Of a stretch of 64,000 nt of DNA, positions 60,015-64,000 are shown piece after piece. Source of the DNA: UBA6770 sp965660875 (lineage in GTDB: Bacteria > Bacteroidota > Bacteroidia > Flavobacteriales_G > Salibacteraceae); the NCBI GenBank assembly GCA_965660875.1, contig CBFIBQ010000003.1:130511-194510 (forward strand), written 5' to 3'. The position numbers and the translations under genes are program-made. The stretch's first letter is position 1. The number at the start of each line of letters is the position of its first letter. The notes beneath the pieces are model-generated. The model had not been told where the DNA came from and did not search any database. It saw only the letters and a list, made by a program, of their open reading frames with translations.

Positions 60015-60728
60015 TTAATCTTCGGCCATGTTGTGATAGACATTGATCACATCATCGTCCTCTTCAATTTTCTCGAGTAGTTTATCTACATCTTCCCTTT
60101 CTTCGTCAGAAAGCGTTTTTGTATCGTGTGGGATTCTTTCGGTTCCCGACTCTATAACTTCGATGTTTTTCTCATCAAGTCCCTTTTGAATGTTTCCAAA
60201 TTCAGTAAATGGCCCCATTACCATCAAGTCTTCATCATCACCTTCAATCTCATCAACCCCATAATCGATAAGTTCAAGTTCTAGCTCCTCTACATCCAAA
60301 CCCTCAGGGTTGATTTTAAAAAAGCACTTATGATCGAACATGAACTCAACGCTTCCGCTTGTTCCAAGACTTCCGTTACATTTATTGAAATAGCTGCGCA
60401 CATTAGCAACGGTGCGCGTAGTATTATCCGTTGCGGTTTCTATTAGTACAGCAATTCCATTAGCCCCATAGCCTTCGTATACCATCTCTTTAAAGTCAGC
60501 CATATCCTTGTCGGTGGCTTTCTTAATGGCACGTTCAACATTATCTTTAGGCATATTGGCTGCTTTGGCGTTTTGAATAGCCATACGCAACCTTAGGTTA
60601 CTGTCGGGGTTTGGGCCTCCTTCTTTTGCCGCAAGGGTAATTTCCTTGCCAATTCGAGTAAACGCTTTGGACATTGCTGACCAACGTTTCATCTTTCTCG
60701 CTTTTCTGAATTCAAATGCTCTTCCCAT
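60015..60728 (-). CDS. yebC: YebC/PmpR family regulator (TACO1-like)
   Basis: 237 aa. Three-domain YebC fold: N-terminal MGRAFEFRKARKMKRWSAMSK variant (most relatives read MAGHSKWANIKHRK), helical FTRIGKEITLAAKEGG, AIQNAKAANMPKDNVERAIKKAT, and YEGYGANGIAVLIETATDNTTRTVANVR with FMFDH-type strand. Family members are described as transcription regulators and, more recently, as aids for translating proline stretches. This MGRAF N-terminus occurs in Bacteroidota. An acidic C-terminal tail ends NMAED. Confidence 0.94.
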   Translation of the reverse strand: MGRAFEFRKARKMKRWSAMSKAFTRIGKEITLAAKEGGPNPDSNLRLRMAIQNAKAANMPKDNVERAIKKATDKDMADFKEMVYEGYGANGIAVLIETATDNTTRTVANVRSYFNKCNGSLGTSGSVEFMFDHKCFFKINPEGLDVEELELELIDYGVDEIEGDDEDLMVMGPFTEFGNIQKGLDEKNIEVIESGTERIPHDTKTLSDEEREDVDKLLEKIEEDDDVINVYHNMAED

Positions 60729-60803
60729 GATAAACTTTAATGAAAAGCGAAGCTAACAAAATGGACGAATTCGACCTATACTCTACTTATAGTTTTAAAG
60801 AAA

Positions 60804-62126
60804 TTAATGCCTTATAACTAGTGTTTCCAGGTAAACTTTATTATCCGCTATGGCTCGAACGAAATAGATACCGTTATCCAAACCAGAGACATCTACTTGT
60901 TTCGCAGGTTGTTTAAACTTCAACTCTTGACCGACAGAATTGTAAATTTTCAATTCAGAAACATCTTGAAGCTCAATATTCACAAAATTATTTGCAGGAT
61001 TGGGATACAAATTGAAACCCGCATTGAGTTGAGATTCTATCACTGAGGTAGTATCTGTAGGTTTGCTTGTATCTCCTGGGTTTGTCGAACCTGTTGAGCC
61101 GTTTATACGGGCCAATTTCACATTCCAAGTGTTTGCTGTGATATTGACACTATCCCTTGCTCTGCCAACGGTTACAAAGCCGCCACCATCACATGGAGCT
61201 ATGGAATGAAACACCCCACCACCATTTACAGCCGATATATTCTCGGTCAGTCGTAAAGAAGCAAGACTATCAAAGTTCATTGTTCTTGACTCTATATATG
61301 GCATATTATCTTTCTCTCCGACCATGTAAATAGTATCGTCTTCAACATAAGTATCCCATATATTATCTTCTAAGTCAGTAACACTTTGTTCGTTCCCGTT
61401 GGCATCAAGTACAATCATTTTGCTTTGAGCAATCAATATGAGTTCACCATTGGAACGCTCAATTGCATTCATCTGAGAGAAACTTATAAAAACAATTTCT
61501 TTGTAGGTCCAAATCGTATCTCCATTGCTGTCAAACTTTATGGCAAGGGGGTAATCGTCCCAGTTACCCGAAGCAAGAAAATTACCATCGTTTAGTTTTA
61601 TTATCGAAGAAATATTGGAGAAAGACGATTGAGGAACACCTAGGGTCCAAACCGTATCGCCCATTTGATTGAGTTTTGATACAAATGGAGTTCTTGAATT
61701 AACAGAGCCCCCAACATAAATATCGTTGCCTTCAAGTAAAATAGATGCCACTCCTCTGGTTGAACCAGTTTCATAGACAGGCTTGGTCCACAATGTATCA
61801 AAGTTAGCGTCCAATTTGGCCAATCCAGGTTTCCGTCCAATTGTTCCACCGACATAAATACCATTTGCATCTGCCGCTAAGGATTTCGGAAAACCAATAT
61901 TGTAATCTGCAGCTCCCGCACCGGTGGAATCACCATTATCATTAAATGTGTAATATTTTTGCCCATATAAGGCGAAATAGGAATCCTTGGCAAGCGAAGT
62001 CACTAAACCTGTTGAATATGCCCCCACTCGATCAAATTGCTTGACCCAATTCGTGTCTATTCGCTGAGCAGAAAGTGTTAAAGAAAATAATAGTGTACCT
62101 AACAATAAACTTGTAACCTTATTCAT
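60804..62126 (-). CDS. T9SS-secreted beta-propeller-like protein
   Basis: 440 aa. Signal peptide MNKVTSLLLGTLLFSLTLSAQ. The central part (about 25-345) has repeated four-strand blade-like units with LDANFDTLWT, LNQMGDTVWT and FDSNGDTIWT, suggesting a beta-propeller as in extracellular delta-60-repeat or PQQ-like proteins. A Thr/Pro/Ser-rich linker (TNPGDTSKPTDTTS) leads to a sorting domain NLYPNPANNFVNIEL with LKIYNSVGQ and VDVSGLDNGIYFVRAI, ending VIRH. No enzyme motif seen. Divergent from the T9SS gene at 62302. Confidence 0.85.
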   Translation of the reverse strand: MNKVTSLLLGTLLFSLTLSAQRIDTNWVKQFDRVGAYSTGLVTSLAKDSYFALYGQKYYTFNDNGDSTGAGAADYNIGFPKSLAADANGIYVGGTIGRKPGLAKLDANFDTLWTKPVYETGSTRGVASILLEGNDIYVGGSVNSRTPFVSKLNQMGDTVWTLGVPQSSFSNISSIIKLNDGNFLASGNWDDYPLAIKFDSNGDTIWTYKEIVFISFSQMNAIERSNGELILIAQSKMIVLDANGNEQSVTDLEDNIWDTYVEDDTIYMVGEKDNMPYIESRTMNFDSLASLRLTENISAVNGGGVFHSIAPCDGGGFVTVGRARDSVNITANTWNVKLARINGSTGSTNPGDTSKPTDTTSVIESQLNAGFNLYPNPANNFVNIELQDVSELKIYNSVGQELKFKQPAKQVDVSGLDNGIYFVRAIADNKVYLETLVIRH

Positions 62127-62274
62127 AATCCAAAAATTAAATATTCATTGACAAATAAATGGCATTTAACAATTTGAATATCTAGGTGAATCAACGTAAT
62201 TTCATACGTGTTATTCAGTAAATTCTTTGGTCAAGTCACATGGAATAACCGCTAGCCACCTCCCTTATTTCTTG

Positions 62275-62282
62275 TATCTTTG
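62275..62282 (+). promoter_or_regulatory. -7 element for the gene at 62302
   Basis: TATCTTTG, exact TAnnTTTG, 19 nt before the ATG at 62302. The open frame extends to 62227, but the motif lies inside that extension, so the extension is not translated. Confidence 0.55.
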
Positions 62283-62301
62283 CATACTAATCTTCATTAA
62301 A

Positions 62302-62784
62302 ATGATGCGTGTAATAATAGCAATACTTTTCACCTCTTTATTTGCTCAGTTGGCACATTCTCAAGAACTTATTGGGTCGGCTGGTCGCACTGATTCTATT
62401 GCGAATGCAGAAGTTTCTTGGAGTGTAGGCGAAACAGTAGTTACAACAGGTTCAGTAGCTAATTTTGACTTAACACAGGGATACATTCAACCGAGCTTCA
62501 CCCTGGTTTCAATAAAAGAAGAAAGCTCATTGAATGACTTTCAAGTAGATTTATTTCCAAACCCTGCAATTCAGGAGTTTACAATCAATTTATCAAGAAA
62601 TGTTTCAAGGGAATTACTCATGACCATCACGGATGTTTTAGGTAAAAAAATTCAAGAGCAAAGAATTGAGTATCCTAGTCAAACGTTTAACGTATCGGAG
62701 TTAAAGCCAGCGACTTACTACGTAACCATATATTCACAAGATAATCAATACAGCAAACAACTAAAACTTATAAAAACGCAATAA
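62302..62784 (+). CDS. Small secreted protein with T9SS sorting domain
   Basis: 160 aa from the ATG at 62302; the ATG at 62305 is equally possible. The signal peptide is MMRVIIAILFTSLFAQLAHS. The mature part opens QELIGSAGRTDSIANAEVSWSVGETVV, a short beta module (GSVANFDLTQGYIQPSF) that is widespread ahead of larger repeat or adhesin genes in Bacteroidota. A sorting domain follows from about residue 75: VDLFPNPAIQEFTINLS, ITDVLGKKIQ, VSELKPATYYVTIYS. The next gene starts 8 nt after its stop, so they are cotranscribed. Function unknown, possibly cell-surface chaperone or co-cargo. Confidence 0.82.
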   Translation: MMRVIIAILFTSLFAQLAHSQELIGSAGRTDSIANAEVSWSVGETVVTTGSVANFDLTQGYIQPSFTLVSIKEESSLNDFQVDLFPNPAIQEFTINLSRNVSRELLMTITDVLGKKIQEQRIEYPSQTFNVSELKPATYYVTIYSQDNQYSKQLKLIKTQ

Positions 62785-62792
62785 TAAAGAGC

Positions 62793-64000
62793 ATGAAAAA
62801 CATAATTACCCTTCTACTTTTACTGTCCAGTTCATTACTACTTGCCCAAGCACCGCAGCAGTTTAATTACCAAGCAGTGGTTCGAAATGCAGATGGAAAC
62901 CTTCTCAAAAATCAGTCGGTTAGTTTCCGAATGACCATATTTGAAGGTAATGTCGCTGGAACCGTTAAATATCAGGAAACTCAAAGCGCTACTACCAATA
63001 AATATGGGTTGGTTACACTTTCGATTGGTACGGGTACAATAACCGTTGGAAATATGTCTGCAATAAACTGGGGTAACGATGACCATACCCTTCAAGTAGA
63101 AATAGACCCTCTTGGCGGTTCAAATTTTAATGTACTGAGTAGTTCACAGCTTATGTCAGTACCTTACGCGTTATATGCGGCAAATGCTGGAAACTCAAGC
63201 GGTAATGACTTTGACGCCGATTCAACCAATGAAATCCAAACCATTTCAGTATCAAACGATACTGTTTTCTTGAGCAAAGGAGGTTTTGTAGTTATTCCAA
63301 ATTCAGGGACATTAAGTAATGACAACGATTCTACAAACGAACTTCAAAATTTAAGTATTTCAAACGATACCATGTTTTTGAGTAATGGTGGTTTTGCAGT
63401 TTTACCTCCAGGTGGAGGTGTTAATAATGACAACGATTCAACCAATGAAATACAGGCATTATCCTTGTCAAACGACACAATTTCCCTCACCAACGGTGGA
63501 TTTATTAAACTACCGGCTTCTTCTGGACCTAACAACGATAATGACTCAACGAATGAAATTCAATCCATTTCTATTTCCAATGACACCATATTTCTTAGCG
63601 ATGGTGGTTTTGCCATTCTGCCACCTACAAGTGCCACAAATAATGACAACGATTCGACTAATGAATTAATTTCTGGAGTTTTGATTTCTAATGACTCACT
63701 CGTTATTATTGAGGGGACAAATACTCGTAAAGTTGATCTCTCCGCATACAATCAAATGGGAGATTTAAGCAGCCTTGACTCAAGAATTACGAACGATAGC
63801 CTTCGACTGAATGGCGTTGCTAATAACGTTTCTGGTTTCGATACGAGAATTACTGACGATTCCACTCGCTTGAATGGATTAGAGTCTGCGTTTGATTCTC
63901 GACTTGTAAACGATAGCATTCGTTTGAACAGCGTGGCAGCAAATCAAGCTGGGTTCGACACCAGAATAACTAACGATAGCAACCGATTAAACGGAATAGA
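62793..64000 (+). CDS. Repeat-rich secreted adhesin-like protein, 5' part (cut by window edge)
   Basis: At least 402 codons, open to the window end. Signal peptide MKNIITLLLLLSSSLLLAQ, then APQQFNYQAVVRNADGNLLKN, QSVSFRMTIFEG and LMSVPYALYAANAGN, the N-terminal beta domain of a large Bacteroidota family of surface proteins. From 63219 it has four tandem copies of a 36-residue repeat (DSTNE-Q-S-SNDT-FLS-GGF pattern) and a partial fifth. After 63700 a second repeat follows, FDTRITDDSTRLNG-type of 18-21 residues, resembling the trimeric stalks of tail-fibre-like adhesins. The C-terminus, where a sorting domain or endosialidase-type chaperone would lie, is outside. Cotranscribed with the small T9SS gene before it. 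Confidence 0.85.
   Translation, partial: MKNIITLLLLLSSSLLLAQAPQQFNYQAVVRNADGNLLKNQSVSFRMTIFEGNVAGTVKYQETQSATTNKYGLVTLSIGTGTITVGNMSAINWGNDDHTLQVEIDPLGGSNFNVLSSSQLMSVPYALYAANAGNSSGNDFDADSTNEIQTISVSNDTVFLSKGGFVVIPNSGTLSNDNDSTNELQNLSISNDTMFLSNGGFAVLPPGGGVNNDNDSTNEIQALSLSNDTISLTNGGFIKLPASSGPNNDNDSTNEIQSISISNDTIFLSDGGFAILPPTSATNNDNDSTNELISGVLISNDSLVIIEGTNTRKVDLSAYNQMGDLSSLDSRITNDSLRLNGVANNVSGFDTRITDDSTRLNGLESAFDSRLVNDSIRLNSVAANQAGFDTRITNDSNRLNGI
63219..63650 (+). repeat. Four tandem 108-nt coding repeats (36 aa each)
   Basis: Units start at 63219, 63327, 63435 and 63543, exactly 108 nt apart, each opening with a GATTCAACC-like Asp-Ser-Thr codon run; a degenerate fifth starts at 63651. They differ at many bases, so they are diverged rather than recent copies. 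They encode the DSTNE...SNDT...GGF modules of the adhesin-like protein. Confidence 0.9.

Noticed and set aside
62227..62301. Upstream extension of the small T9SS gene to a start at 62227
   Set aside because: The -7 promoter motif lies within it and the proper signal peptide begins at 62302.
63219..63650. Regularly spaced repeats considered as a CRISPR array
   Set aside because: The period is 108 nt, repeats are diverged and in frame with a signal-peptide protein; no cas genes are near.

Overview
The window is a contiguous piece of a chromosome from a Bacteroidota bacterium, most likely a marine or free-living member of the Flavobacteriia or a close relative; genus cannot be read from the sequence. 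The lineage call rests on several things. There are about five exported proteins with type IX secretion (T9SS) C-terminal sorting domains. PorX, the response regulator/PglZ protein that controls T9SS, is present. LpxC and FabZ are fused. There is a DUF4290 gene, MurA carries Asp in place of the catalytic Cys, and DnaJ has only half of the usual zinc-finger motifs. Upstream of many genes lies the Bacteroidota -7 element TAnnTTTG, at two places with a well-spaced TTG/TTTG -33 element, and Shine-Dalgarno sequences are largely absent. DNA is AT-rich throughout. No tRNA, rRNA, CRISPR array, IS element or prophage was seen.

Layout. 1-8118 (minus): the str-S10-spc ribosomal superoperon read backwards (rpsL, rpsG, fusA, rpsJ, rplC, rplD, rplW, rplB, rpsS, rplV, rpsC, rplP, rpmC, rpsQ, start of rplN), without tuf, from a clear promoter at 8175-8205. 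8418-13302 (plus): pcrA/uvrD helicase, a DUF4290 gene, murA and a TlpA-like thioredoxin. 13414-18666 (plus): grpE-dnaJ, then a NatA/NatB-type ABC exporter and an NtrC-like regulator that lacks a DNA-binding domain. 18758-19496: a decayed, internally deleted gene of the CRTAC1/VCBS-repeat type. 19644-26447: two tandem giant T9SS surface proteins, ended by a strong terminator. 26717-36420: housekeeping genes (alaS, M23 peptidase, MerR regulator, hldD, fabD, comM/yifB) and two uncharacterised exported proteins. 36413-40185: a small HEPN-like/XRE pair, then a putative operon of a lamin-tail-domain T9SS protein and two predicted outer-membrane beta-barrels. 40198-45363 (minus): DUF983, aroB, a small membrane-anchored protein, ald, tsaE and porX. 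45413-53381 (plus): HD hydrolase and the lipid A block lpxD-lpxC/fabZ-lpxA-ABC ATPase-efp-second lpxD-like gene-SpoIIE-type phosphatase. 53385-57069: O-antigen ligase-like and Wzz-like genes diverging from a glycosyltransferase. 57136-60011: korA-korB (2-oxoacid:ferredoxin oxidoreductase). 60015-64000: yebC and three further secreted or T9SS-type proteins, the last a repeat-rich adhesin-like protein that runs off the end.

Themes. Much of the non-ribosomal content concerns the cell envelope: peptidoglycan (murA, M23), LPS (hldD, lpxD/C/A, Wzz, ligase, glycosyltransferase) and T9SS cargo with its regulator PorX. Points worth a second look: a repeated arrangement in which TAnnTTTG ends exactly 4 nt before the start codon, implying leaderless mRNAs; the HEPN/XRE pair; the T9SS/beta-barrel operon; the second LpxD-like acyltransferase overlapping a PP2C/SpoIIE phosphatase; the HTH-less sigma-54 activator behind an ABC exporter; the decayed CRTAC1-like gene; and the 108-nt coding repeats in the terminal adhesin. 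I did not find a convincing, wholly new multi-gene system; the nearest candidates are 36413-37160 and 37325-40185.
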